NCBI GenBank assembly: GCA_021778125.1
Contig: JAJYCT010000021.1
Location: forward strand, 1-32,124
Direction: 5' to 3'
DNA: 32,124 nucleotides
Origin: Myxococcales bacterium
GTDB lineage: Bacteria > Myxococcota_A > Polyangia > Polyangiales > Polyangiaceae
Below the pieces are notes generated by a model. It was not told where the DNA came from, made no database searches, and saw nothing but the letters and a program-made list of their open reading frames with translations. A program made the translations under genes and the position numbers. This document shows positions 14,622 through 22,034 of this stretch, piece after piece (within the stretch, counting starts at the first letter, position 1; every line of letters starts with the position of its first letter).

Positions 14622-15761
14622 ATGACCTTGCAGGCCGGATCGCTCGTGCTCACGGACCCCGTCGCCGCGCCGACCTACGGCGACGGCCCCCTCTCGCGCT
14701 GGTGCCGCCGGCACCTGGCCGAGGCGCGCGACGAGGTCTTCGTCCGGCTCGCGCTTTCCACGGCGGCGCGCATGGCGATCCTCATGGGCGCGCTCTGGGC
14801 CGCCCTCCACGTGTGGCACGTGCCGGCGCTCCTCGCCGGCGCGCTCTACCTGGCTCTCTGGGGGTGGCACGTGCCGCCGGTCGTGCTGATGCTCCACAAC
14901 ACGATGCACCGGGCGTTCTTCCGGTCGCCCCGCTGGCTCAACCGGGTCCACTCGCACGTGATGTCGTTGTTCCTGGGCATCCCCGCGGCGTATCCCGACC
15001 ACCACATCGGCATGCACCACGCCGAAGACAACATGGGGGAGGACCTGTCGTCGACGCTGCGCTACCGGCGCGACAGCTTTGCGCACTTCCTCGTCTACTT
15101 CTTCCGCTTCCTGTTGCTCGGCCACGTGGAGCTCTCGCTCTACCTGTGGCGCCACGGCCGCACGCGCATGATGCGCCGCATGCTGGTCGGGGAGGTCGGG
15201 CAGATCGTGGTCGTCGCCGGCGCCTGCTGGCTCGCGCCGACGTTCGGCGTGATCGCGTTCTTGCTCCCGACGCTCATCATCCGCTTCATGATGATGACCG
15301 GGAACTGGGGGCAGCACGCCTTCATCAACACCGGGCGCCGCAACGACGGCCTGTCAAACTCGATCACCTGCGTCAACAGCGCGTACAACCAGCGCTGCTT
15401 CAACGACGGCTATCACATCGGCCATCACCTCAAGGCCAGCCGGCACTGGACGGAGATGCCCCGGGACTTCGCCGACAGCGTCGAGGCCTACGTGGCCGCC
15501 GGGGCGATCGTCTTCGAGGGGGTCGACTTCTTCGCCGTGTCGGTCCTGCTCTGGACGGGGCAGTGGAGGGCCCTCGCCCGGCACTACGTGCGGCTCGACG
15601 GCGTGGAGCGCAGCGACGAGGAGGTCGCGGCGCTGCTCAAGGCGCGCGTTGCGCCCGTGCGCGCGTGGGCGGCGGAAGCGCTCGCCCCCGCGTCCTGCCG
15701 GACCCCGTCGGCCGCGAGCGGCCCGCACGCGGCGACCCAGGCGCCTCCGGCCCGCGGGTAG
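14622..15761 (+). CDS. Membrane fatty acid desaturase-type protein
   Basis: 379 residues with the three histidine boxes of the di-iron fatty acid desaturase/hydroxylase superfamily: HNTMH (92-96), HHIGMHH (127-133) and HIGHH (265-269). Hydrophobic segments near residues 45-80, 160-180 and 195-230 match the usual membrane topology. The enzyme would insert a double bond or hydroxyl into an acyl chain or other lipid, using O2 and reduced ferredoxin or cytochrome b5-type donors. The regiospecificity cannot be told. The last ~40 residues are Ala/Pro-rich low complexity and overlap the frame of an apparent transposase remnant on the other strand, so the C-terminus may be altered. ATG 14622 has no clear Shine-Dalgarno. 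Confidence 0.88.
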   Translation: MTLQAGSLVLTDPVAAPTYGDGPLSRWCRRHLAEARDEVFVRLALSTAARMAILMGALWAALHVWHVPALLAGALYLALWGWHVPPVVLMLHNTMHRAFFRSPRWLNRVHSHVMSLFLGIPAAYPDHHIGMHHAEDNMGEDLSSTLRYRRDSFAHFLVYFFRFLLLGHVELSLYLWRHGRTRMMRRMLVGEVGQIVVVAGACWLAPTFGVIAFLLPTLIIRFMMMTGNWGQHAFINTGRRNDGLSNSITCVNSAYNQRCFNDGYHIGHHLKASRHWTEMPRDFADSVEAYVAAGAIVFEGVDFFAVSVLLWTGQWRALARHYVRLDGVERSDEEVAALLKARVAPVRAWAAEALAPASCRTPSAASGPHAATQAPPARG

Positions 15762-15799
15762 GCCACGGCCGCCCCGATCGCCTCGTCGATCCAGTGGTG

Positions 15800-16057
15800 G
15801 AGCCCCGACTCGAGCGCCAGGAACGACATGGCGTCGCTCCCGTGCGCTCGCACGAGAGGAAGAACGCGGGCGCGCGACGGGGCAGTCGATCCGGAACGCG
15901 CCGCGGCCGGTCCGAGTGCCACGCGTTGATCCCGCGCGATTCTCTTGAGCTTCTCCCCATCGAGAATCGCGAGCACCACCCGACTGCGGCGCTGCAACCG
16001 GCTCGGGGTCAGCGAGGACCGGGCCCACGTCTCCAGCTGCTGGCGCTTCTGCTTCAC
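15800..16057 (-). pseudogene. Probable decayed N-terminus of an IS630-type transposase
   Basis: This lies in the 415-bp gap between the desaturase and the PTS gene, which holds no intact gene. From GTG 16057 on the minus strand the frame reads KQKRQQLETWARSSLTPSRL, then QRRSRVVLAILDGEKLKRIA. That resembles the helix-turn-helix start of IS630-like transposases (xLExWxRxxTTPxRLxxRARIVL...G.S..EIA). After about residue 45 the similarity ends. A nearby frame gives short IS630-like pieces (HSDRPRRVPD), consistent with frameshifts. No DDE catalytic domain or terminal inverted repeats are visible. Similarity is judged by eye only. Confidence 0.35.
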
Positions 16058-16176
16058 GGTCTCTCTCGGGCTGCACGCCGGTTGGACGGGGCTGGGCGAG
16101 ATGGATTCACTACACGAGCGGGGCGCGCCCCGGGGACGAGCTCCCCGCGCGTCCCTCGAACCCTCCGGTCGACTCC

Positions 16177-17769
16177 GTGGCTCGAACCCGCGTGAGCTCG
16201 AACGGCGTGGACGGCGTGCTTCGCGGGGTCTCCGGGGCCGACGGGTTCGCCGCGGGGCGCGCCCTGCGCCTGGACCGTGCCGCGCGCGCCCCTTCGTCGG
16301 CGCAGCTGTCGCTCCGCGAGGCCATCCTCGGCGTCCGACGCGATCTCGAGCGCCTCCTCGCCGCGCTGCCCCCGCACGAGGCCGACCTCTTTGCGCCGGA
16401 GCTCCACATCCTCGGCGAGATCGAGCCGAATCTGCTCGCGCGCGACGCGGCGGGCGAGGCGCCCGAGCAGGTCATCTTCGCCGAGACGAGCTGCGGGTGC
16501 ACCGACCTCGTCATCGATCTCCGCGAGCGCCTACTCGGCGCCGTTCAAGGGACGGTGGGTCACGAGGTCCACGCGCACGACGGGCGCCACGACGCCGACC
16601 GCGTGCTCCTCACCGACTTCGTGACGCCTTCGCTCGTGGCCTTCTTGCCCCGGCAGGTCGTCGCGGTCGTGGCGGCGCTCGACACGAGCGCGGGGCCGCG
16701 GCGCGACGTGGGCCGTGGCTCGCATGCGGCGATCCTGGCGAGGGGGCGCGAGCTCCCGATCGCGTACCTGTCCCCGCGGCTCCTGGCCTCCATCCCGGGC
16801 GGGGCCCGGCTCGTGGTCGAGGTTACCGAGCACGACGCGAGGATCCACGTGGATCCGGGCGACGACGTGTTCGAGGCCGCCCAGCGACGCGTCGACGACG
16901 AGGAGCGCGAGCGCCTACGGGCCGCCCGCGAGCCTCTCGACCATCTCGGTATCGCCGTGCGGGTCAACGTCGCCTCGGCGCACGATGAGATCCCGCCTGC
17001 CGCGGAGGGCGTCGGGCTCGTCCGGACCGAGATGATGTTCTCGGGGAGCCCCGGCGTGCCCGACGAAGTCGAGCAGGTCGCCGCGATCTTGCGGATCGCG
17101 TCCAAGGCGAGAGGCGGGCCCGTCGTCGTTCGCCTCTTCGACGCCGGAGGAGACAAGCCGGTGCCCTGGCTCGGCGACGAGGCGGATCCGTCCCGAGGGA
17201 TCGCGAGGTTGCTCGCCCATCCCGAGGTCCTGGCGACGCAGCTCCGCGCCCTGGCGCGGGCGATGGAGCGCGCGGACGTGCGTGTCCTCTTGCCGTTCGT
17301 CGAGAGCGCCGGGCAGGTGCGGGCCGTGCGTCGCCTCGCGCCACCCGAGCTCCCGCTCGGGGCCATGGTGGAGACCCCGGACGCCGTCGCCGCGATCGAG
17401 GCCATCGCATCCGCGGCGGACTTCGTCAGCATCGGAACCAACGATCTGACCGCGTCGGCGCTCGGTCTGGAGCGCGTCGAGCACCTTCCGGTCGCCCATC
17501 CGCGCGTGCTCGACCTCGTGCGCCGCGTGATCGCCGGGGCCCACGCGGCGGGACGCCAGGTGACGATCTGCGGCGAGCTCGCGGGCGACGAGCGCGGGGC
17601 TCGACTCGCCGTCGGGCTCGGCGCGGACGCGATCAGCGTCGCGCCGGCTCGCGTGGCTCTGATCCGCCGGGCGCTCGCGCGCACCACGTCCGAGGCCTGT
17701 CGTGCCGAGGCGCGAGCCGAGCTTGAGACGCAGCATCCCCCCGAGGCGGGCGCCGTGACGGCGACGTGA
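16177..17769 (+). CDS. ptsI: PTS enzyme I-like phosphoenolpyruvate-protein phosphotransferase
   Basis: About 520-530 residues, against ~575 for canonical enzyme I. The phospho-acceptor His is present in GRGSHAAILARGRELPIAYL, although the usual GGxTSH reads VGRGSH. The PEP-binding C-terminal barrel is intact: GVGLVRTEMMF, VVVRLFDAGGDKPVPW, VETPDAV, SIGTNDLT and the catalytic Cys in TICGELAGDERGA. Enzyme I takes phosphate from PEP and passes it to HPr. No HPr or EII gene is in the window, so the partner is unknown and regulatory rather than sugar-uptake use is possible. The start is ambiguous. GTGs at 16177, 16192, 16207 and 16213 are in frame, and the family usually begins just before the equivalent of LRGVSGADGFAAGRA, favouring 16207 or 16213. 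Confidence 0.87.
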   Translation: MARTRVSSNGVDGVLRGVSGADGFAAGRALRLDRAARAPSSAQLSLREAILGVRRDLERLLAALPPHEADLFAPELHILGEIEPNLLARDAAGEAPEQVIFAETSCGCTDLVIDLRERLLGAVQGTVGHEVHAHDGRHDADRVLLTDFVTPSLVAFLPRQVVAVVAALDTSAGPRRDVGRGSHAAILARGRELPIAYLSPRLLASIPGGARLVVEVTEHDARIHVDPGDDVFEAAQRRVDDEERERLRAAREPLDHLGIAVRVNVASAHDEIPPAAEGVGLVRTEMMFSGSPGVPDEVEQVAAILRIASKARGGPVVVRLFDAGGDKPVPWLGDEADPSRGIARLLAHPEVLATQLRALARAMERADVRVLLPFVESAGQVRAVRRLAPPELPLGAMVETPDAVAAIEAIASAADFVSIGTNDLTASALGLERVEHLPVAHPRVLDLVRRVIAGAHAAGRQVTICGELAGDERGARLAVGLGADAISVAPARVALIRRALARTTSEACRAEARAELETQHPPEAGAVTAT

Positions 17770-17820
17770 CTCTGCCGTGGGCACGAACCCTTTGGCGCGG
17801 CGTCCGGCTCTACCAAGATC

Positions 17821-18987
17821 ATGGACGCCGCCGCCTCCCTCGGCATCGAGGTCGATCGGGCCGTCTCCGCCGCCTACGATCGCGCTGCGCGCCAGCCGGC
17901 GGGGCTCTGCTGTCCCTCCACGAACGATCCGAAGCTCCTGGCCGCCGTTCCGGCCGAGATCCTCGAGCGGGACTACGGCTGCGGCGACCCCACGAAGCAC
18001 GTCCGTCCCGGCGAGACCGTGCTCGACCTCGGCTCCGGGGCGGGCAAGGCCGTGTATCTGCTCTCCCAGGTGGTCGGCCCGATGGGTCGCGTCACCGGCA
18101 TCGACGCGAGCGACGAGATGCTCGCGCTCGCGCGCCGGCACCGGGCGCGCTTCGCGGAGCGGATCGGATACGACAACATCGCCTTCCGCAAGGGTCGGAT
18201 CCAGGATCTCGCCCTCGACCTCGACGCCCTGGATCGGTTCCTGCGCGAGCATCCGATCGCGTCGAGCGCGGACCTCTCTCTCCTCGAAGAGGAGACCGGG
18301 CGCCTCCGGCGTCAGGCGCCGCTGGTCGCGAGCGACTCGGTCGACGTCGTAGTGTCCGACTGCGTGCTCAACCTCGTGCGCCCCGACGACCGCCCGCGCC
18401 TGTACGGGGAGCTCCACCGCATCCTCAAGGCCGGGGGCCGCGCCGTGATCTCGGACATCGTGAGCGACGAGGACATCCCCGAGCACCTGCAGCGCGATCC
18501 GGAGCTCTGGGCCGGCTGCGTGTCGGGCGCCATGCGCGAGGACCGGCTGCTGCAGGCATTCGAGGACGCGGGCCTCTACGGCATCACGCTGCTCGATCGC
18601 CCCGAGAAGCCGTGGCGCACGCTCGAGGGCATCGAGCTCCGCAGCGTCACGGTCGTTGCGTACAAGGGCAAGGAGGGCGCGTGCTGGGACCGCAAGCAGG
18701 CGGTCGTCTACCGGGGGCCCTTCCGCGAGGTGCACGACGACGACGGGCACGTGCTGCGCCGCGGGGTGCCGGTCGCCGTCTGCGACAAGACCTTCCGCCT
18801 CTACATGCGCGAGCCGTACCGCGAGCACTTCGCCCCCGTGGAGCCGCGCGTGCCCGTGTCGATGGACGAAGCGCGCCCCTTCCCCTGCGGCGCGGGTATG
18901 CTCGTGCGCGAGCCGCGCGAGACCAAGGGCGACGGGTATTCCGAGACGACCGAGGGGCCGAGCTGCACCGGCCCGGGGTGCTGCTGA
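17821..18987 (+). CDS. arsM: ArsM-type arsenite S-adenosylmethionine methyltransferase, long form
   Basis: 388 residues. The SAM-binding motif is VLDLGSGAGKAVYLLS (about residues 68-83), and ERDYGCGDP precedes it. Three cysteines match the arsenic-binding trio of ArsM: Cys54 (DYGCGD), Cys181 (VSDCVLNL) and Cys233 (AGCVSGA). GLCCPS at 28-33 adds a vicinal pair. The C-terminal ~110 residues extend beyond the core and end in CTGPGCC, a further possible metal-thiol site. ArsM methylates As(III) for detoxification, volatilisation or arsenosugar synthesis. No arsR, arsB, arsC or radical-SAM arsS gene is in the window. Two more methyltransferases follow within 80 bp in total, so they may be cotranscribed. 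Confidence 0.82.
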   Translation: MDAAASLGIEVDRAVSAAYDRAARQPAGLCCPSTNDPKLLAAVPAEILERDYGCGDPTKHVRPGETVLDLGSGAGKAVYLLSQVVGPMGRVTGIDASDEMLALARRHRARFAERIGYDNIAFRKGRIQDLALDLDALDRFLREHPIASSADLSLLEEETGRLRRQAPLVASDSVDVVVSDCVLNLVRPDDRPRLYGELHRILKAGGRAVISDIVSDEDIPEHLQRDPELWAGCVSGAMREDRLLQAFEDAGLYGITLLDRPEKPWRTLEGIELRSVTVVAYKGKEGACWDRKQAVVYRGPFREVHDDDGHVLRRGVPVAVCDKTFRLYMREPYREHFAPVEPRVPVSMDEARPFPCGAGMLVREPRETKGDGYSETTEGPSCTGPGCC

Positions 18988-19021
18988 CGCCCGTCGGCGC
19001 GCAGGAGGCGAGGCGTCGACC

Positions 19022-20041
19022 ATGAGCGCGATCGAAGAGCTACGGAAGGCGACGATGGCCCAGGCTCAGGGAGCCATGGCGCTCCAGCTGGCGTTCGTCG
19101 GCGTCGCGAACGGCCTGCTCGAGGCGCTCGCCGAGCGCGCGGAGGAGCCGGCCGGGCTGGCGCGGCGCCTCTCGCTCGACGAGGGGTACGTCACGCGGTG
19201 GTGCGAGGCCGCGTACGCCTTCGGGTACCTCGATCCGAGCGGCGCGCGCTACGCGCTGACCGATCTGGGGCGTGCCTTCCTGCCCGGAGCGCCCGAGACG
19301 CTCATGCCCTTCGCGATCCAGTCGGTCCTGGGCGCGCACATGGCCGAGCGCGCCGCGGGCCTGATGCGCACCGGCGAGCGTCCCGGCGAGAGCGTGCTCG
19401 CCGAGCGAGCCACGATCCTGCCCTGGTTCGGACCGATGCTCGAGGCCACGTTCGGTCCCCTGTTCGATCGCGAGATCCTCCCCGGCGTGCCGGCCTTCGC
19501 CGAGGCCGCGGCGCGGGGAGGCGCTGTCCTGGACCTCGGCTGCGGCAACGGCTGGTACCTGTGCCGCGTCGTGTCCCGCTTCCCGGCCCTGCGCGGGGTG
19601 GGGCTCGACGGGTTCGAGGAGAACGTGCGGCAGGCGACCGAGCGGGCGCGCCGCGAGGGCGTCGGAGACCGTCTGGCGTTCCAGACCGGGGACATCTACA
19701 CCCACGCGCCGCTCGAGCCCGTCGCGCTCGTGGCGATGAACCGCGCCCTCCACCACGTGTGGGACCAGCGCGGGCGGGTATTCCGCCTGCTCCGCGAGGC
19801 CCTGCAGCCCGGCGGTGTCGCCGTCATCTGGGAGCCTGCCTGGCCCGCGGACGTCACCCGCCTGCGCGACCCGCGCGCGCGCGTGCTGGCCGTGCAGAAC
19901 CTGAGCGAGCACGTGCAGGGAAACCACTTCCTGCAGCCGTCCGAGATCGAGGCCGCGTTCGCGCAGGTCGGGATGACGGCGCGTACGCAGCTCTTCGGCG
20001 GCGGGCTCGAGGCGATCGTCGTCGCGACCCGACCGGAGTGA
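19022..20041 (+). CDS. Class I SAM methyltransferase with N-terminal winged-helix-like domain
   Basis: 339 residues. The N-terminal ~90 residues (LQLAFVGVANGLLEALAER, LARRLSLDEGYVTRWCEAAYAFGYL) look like the dimerisation/winged-helix domain of small-molecule O-methyltransferases. The catalytic domain has motif I VLDLGCGNGWYLCRV (about residue 165) and motif-II/III-like ALVAMNRALHHVWD and LQPGGVAVIWEP. The His-His pair at ALHHV is typical of the group. The substrate is unknown. ATG 19022 has AGGAGG upstream at 19002-19007, a rather long spacing of 14 bp. The gene lies 34 bp after arsM and 24 bp before the next methyltransferase, all on one strand. Confidence 0.83.
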   Translation: MSAIEELRKATMAQAQGAMALQLAFVGVANGLLEALAERAEEPAGLARRLSLDEGYVTRWCEAAYAFGYLDPSGARYALTDLGRAFLPGAPETLMPFAIQSVLGAHMAERAAGLMRTGERPGESVLAERATILPWFGPMLEATFGPLFDREILPGVPAFAEAAARGGAVLDLGCGNGWYLCRVVSRFPALRGVGLDGFEENVRQATERARREGVGDRLAFQTGDIYTHAPLEPVALVAMNRALHHVWDQRGRVFRLLREALQPGGVAVIWEPAWPADVTRLRDPRARVLAVQNLSEHVQGNHFLQPSEIEAAFAQVGMTARTQLFGGGLEAIVVATRPE

Positions 20042-20065
20042 CGCGGGCTGCGGTAGGAAGGTTCC

Positions 20066-20683
20066 GTGTCCCGACTCTTCGCCGCCATCTACGATCCGTT
20101 CATGCGGAGCACCGAGCAGGCGTGCCTCTCGCGATGGCGCGCTGACCTGCTCACGCAGGCGAGCGGTGACGTGATCGAGCTCGGCGCCGGGACCGGGGTG
20201 AACCTGCCCTTCTACGGCTCCCAGGTGACGCGCCTGGTGCTGACGGAGCCCGACGGGCACATGCGGGCGAAGCTCCGGACCCGGGCAGGGCTGCGCCCCG
20301 CGGTGGACGTGCGCGCCGCGTCGGCCGATGCGCTCCCGTTCGACGACGCGACCTTCGACACCGTCGTCTCGACACTGGTGCTCTGCTCGGTGCCCGACGT
20401 CGGACGCGCGCTGGCGGAGGTGCGGCGGGTCCTTCGTCCCGGGGGGCGCCTCCTGTTTCTCGAGCACGTCGCCGCCGACGACCGGCCGGCGAGGCTGGCC
20501 TGGCAGCGTCGCCTCGAACCTCTATGGTGCCGCGTGGCCGGCAACTGCCACCTCACGCGGCGAACGGACGAGGAGATCCGCGCCGCCGGCTTCGTCGTGG
20601 AGGAGCAGATTCGCGAGAGCGTGCGCAAGGCGCTGCCGATCGTTCGCCCGAGCGTGCGCGGGGTGGCGCGCCGCGAGCGGTGA
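20066..20683 (+). CDS. Class I SAM methyltransferase (UbiE/METTL7-like)
   Basis: 205 residues from GTG 20066. Motif I is VIELGAGTGVNLPFYG (residues ~36-51), followed by the acidic residue loop LVLTEPDGHM, the motif-IV-like FDTVVSTLVLCSVPD and VLRPGGRLLFLEHV. The pattern, including the Trp-containing LEPLWCRVAGNCHLTR, is that of the Methyltransf_11/METTL7-like group. Those act on lipids or small thiols; the substrate here is not evident. It ends 8 bp before the stop of the convergent glutamine amidotransferase gene. Its place directly after the arsM pair suggests shared expression. Confidence 0.83.
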   Translation: MSRLFAAIYDPFMRSTEQACLSRWRADLLTQASGDVIELGAGTGVNLPFYGSQVTRLVLTEPDGHMRAKLRTRAGLRPAVDVRAASADALPFDDATFDTVVSTLVLCSVPDVGRALAEVRRVLRPGGRLLFLEHVAADDRPARLAWQRRLEPLWCRVAGNCHLTRRTDEEIRAAGFVVEEQIRESVRKALPIVRPSVRGVARRER

Positions 20684-20691
20684 GCTCCCGC

Positions 20692-21498
20692 TCAGCTCCG
20701 CTCGCGCATCGCGAGCCGCCCCTCGTGCAGCACCGCGATCTCGCCCTCACGCAGGGCCTCCCACGGCTCGGTCGTCAGCGGCACGCTGGCCGCAAGCGCG
20801 ACCTCCTGCTCGTGGCCGCGGTCGATGGACACGCCGGGGACGGGATGCTCGTCCTCGGCGGCCGAGCAGGACCGGCAGAGCACGTGCAGTCCGGGGGGCC
20901 GGATCTCGCCCGAGGCGTCGCGCCGGCGGTGCCCGTGAGCGAAGATCGCGTCGCCGTCGGCGTAGAGGAAGCTCGCGGGGCCCAGCGTGCGCAGCCCCGC
21001 GGCGAACGCCGCCACGAGCGCGAGGCGGTCTGCCAGCGGAGGCTGGCCGCGCTCCCATGCCGGCGCGAGGCGATCGAGCAGCGCGCAGAACGCGTGCTCG
21101 GAGTCGGTGTCGCCGACGCGCAGGAATCGGCGGGTCGGGAAGCGGGGGTCGGACTCGATGCCGGTCAGCATCCCGTTGTGGGCGAACAGGTGGGTTCGCC
21201 CGCCGAGCTCGCGCGCGAAGGGCTGCGTGTTGCGGAGCAGGCGCGGCCCCTGCGTGGCCTTGCGGATGTGGGCGATCACCGTCCCGCTGCGGATGTGCTG
21301 CTGCCGGAGGAAGGTGAGGCACCGGCTCTCGCTCGCCGCCTCGGGCTCGCGCACGAGCAGCGCGTCGCCTTCCTGCATGAACCCCACGCCCCAGCCGTCG
21401 CGGTGCGGCCCGGTCTCGCCCCCGTGCCGCGCGAGCTCGTCGAGCGAGAGGCGGACGGTGGTGGGGAGGCGGGCGGACAGGGCGAAGAGCTCACACAC
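20692..21498 (-). CDS. Class II glutamine amidotransferase (YafJ-like)
   Basis: 268 residues. The start GTG at 21498 gives Met-Cys-Glu-Leu-Phe, so after Met removal Cys becomes the N-terminal nucleophile required for glutaminase activity; this fixes the start. Other class II features are present: HRDGWGVGF, the glutamine-loop HIRKAT, FAHNGML and RVGDTDSEHAF. The family (DUF3700/GATase_4-like, YafJ) hydrolyses glutamine, but the ammonia acceptor is unknown as no synthase domain is fused. Two Cys near the C-terminus (LCRSCSA) could bind metal. The short gap to the tRNA-His gene (21499-21658) holds nothing clear. Confidence 0.87.
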   Translation of the reverse strand: MCELFALSARLPTTVRLSLDELARHGGETGPHRDGWGVGFMQEGDALLVREPEAASESRCLTFLRQQHIRSGTVIAHIRKATQGPRLLRNTQPFARELGGRTHLFAHNGMLTGIESDPRFPTRRFLRVGDTDSEHAFCALLDRLAPAWERGQPPLADRLALVAAFAAGLRTLGPASFLYADGDAIFAHGHRRRDASGEIRPPGLHVLCRSCSAAEDEHPVPGVSIDRGHEQEVALAASVPLTTEPWEALREGEIAVLHEGRLAMRERS

Positions 21499-21658
21499 GG
21501 CAGGACTCGTGCTGGGGGGGCCGTGGAGGCCGCGCCTTGACGCCCGGCGCCCACGGAGGGCACGTGAAGTTGGAGCCGCCGCGCCGGGCGACGGGTTCGC
21601 AAGGGGTCAGGCGGTCACGCGCGAGGCGAGTGGAGGCCCGAGATTTCGCAGAACGATG

Positions 21659-21731
21659 GGTGACCGACGGGGTTCGAACCCGCGACACCTGGAGCCACAA
21701 TCCAGTGCTCTACCAGCTGAGCTACGGCCAC
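21659..21731 (-). tRNA. tRNA-His (GTG)
   Basis: Read on the minus strand, the acceptor stem GTGGCCG pairs with CGGTCAC. The D-arm is GTAGCTCAGCTGGTAGAGCAC, with paired GCTC and GAGC. The anticodon arm CTGGA-TTGTGGC-TCCAG has anticodon GTG. The T-arm is CGGGG-type with TTCGAAC. A G at 21732 provides the genome-encoded G-1 opposite C73 at 21659, the His identity element. CCA is not fully encoded (C73 is followed by CAT), so it must be added by nucleotidyltransferase. Confidence 0.96.
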
Positions 21732-21746
21732 CGTGAACGCGGGGCG

Positions 21747-21775
21747 GTTCTAGCCGAGGATCCGAGGCCGGACAA
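21747..21775 (-). promoter_or_regulatory. Sigma-70-like promoter of tRNA-His
   Basis: On the minus strand TTGTCC (21770-21775, 4/6 to TTGACA) and TAGAAC (21747-21752, 4/6 to TATAAT) are 17 bp apart. The tRNA 5' end follows about 14 bp after the -10, a normal spacing for a short leader. Confidence 0.55.
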
Positions 21776-22006
21776 GGCCGCTCCAGCGTTCGACCCGGCG
21801 ACTCCAGCGGACGACGACGTCGTTCCAGCATGCTGTGCGCGTCGAGCTGCGCGTCGAGCCGCGTGCCAATGGCGCCGCGGGCGAGGCGACGAGCGCTCCG
21901 TTGGAGTCGTGCGTCCGGGCCGCCTCGTGGAACGACCGGGAGGCGCCCCACACGACCGTCGGCGCACGGGCAGTTGCAGAAGACCCTCGATTCCTCTTGT
22001 CCGGCC
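21766..22006. repeat. Gene-free tRNA/snf2 gap with short repeats
   Basis: The 300-bp stretch between tRNA-His and the helicase (21733-22034) holds no gene I can support. It contains an 11-bp inverted repeat (GGCCGGACAAG at 21766-21776 and its complement at 21996-22006) and a 12-bp tandem repeat TGCGCGTCGAGC (21836-21847 and 21848-21859). Three dispersed CTCCAGCG/TTCCAGCA-like words also occur. The inverted repeat overlaps the tRNA -35 box. No function is evident. Confidence 0.4.
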
Positions 22007-22034
22007 CTGTGCGTTAGAGCAGTGTCGCCCCGAC

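Noticed and set aside
16150-16200. GGGTTCGAG-like words resembling tRNA T-loops
   Set aside because: The flanking arms do not pair as a T-stem and no acceptor, D or anticodon arms are found.
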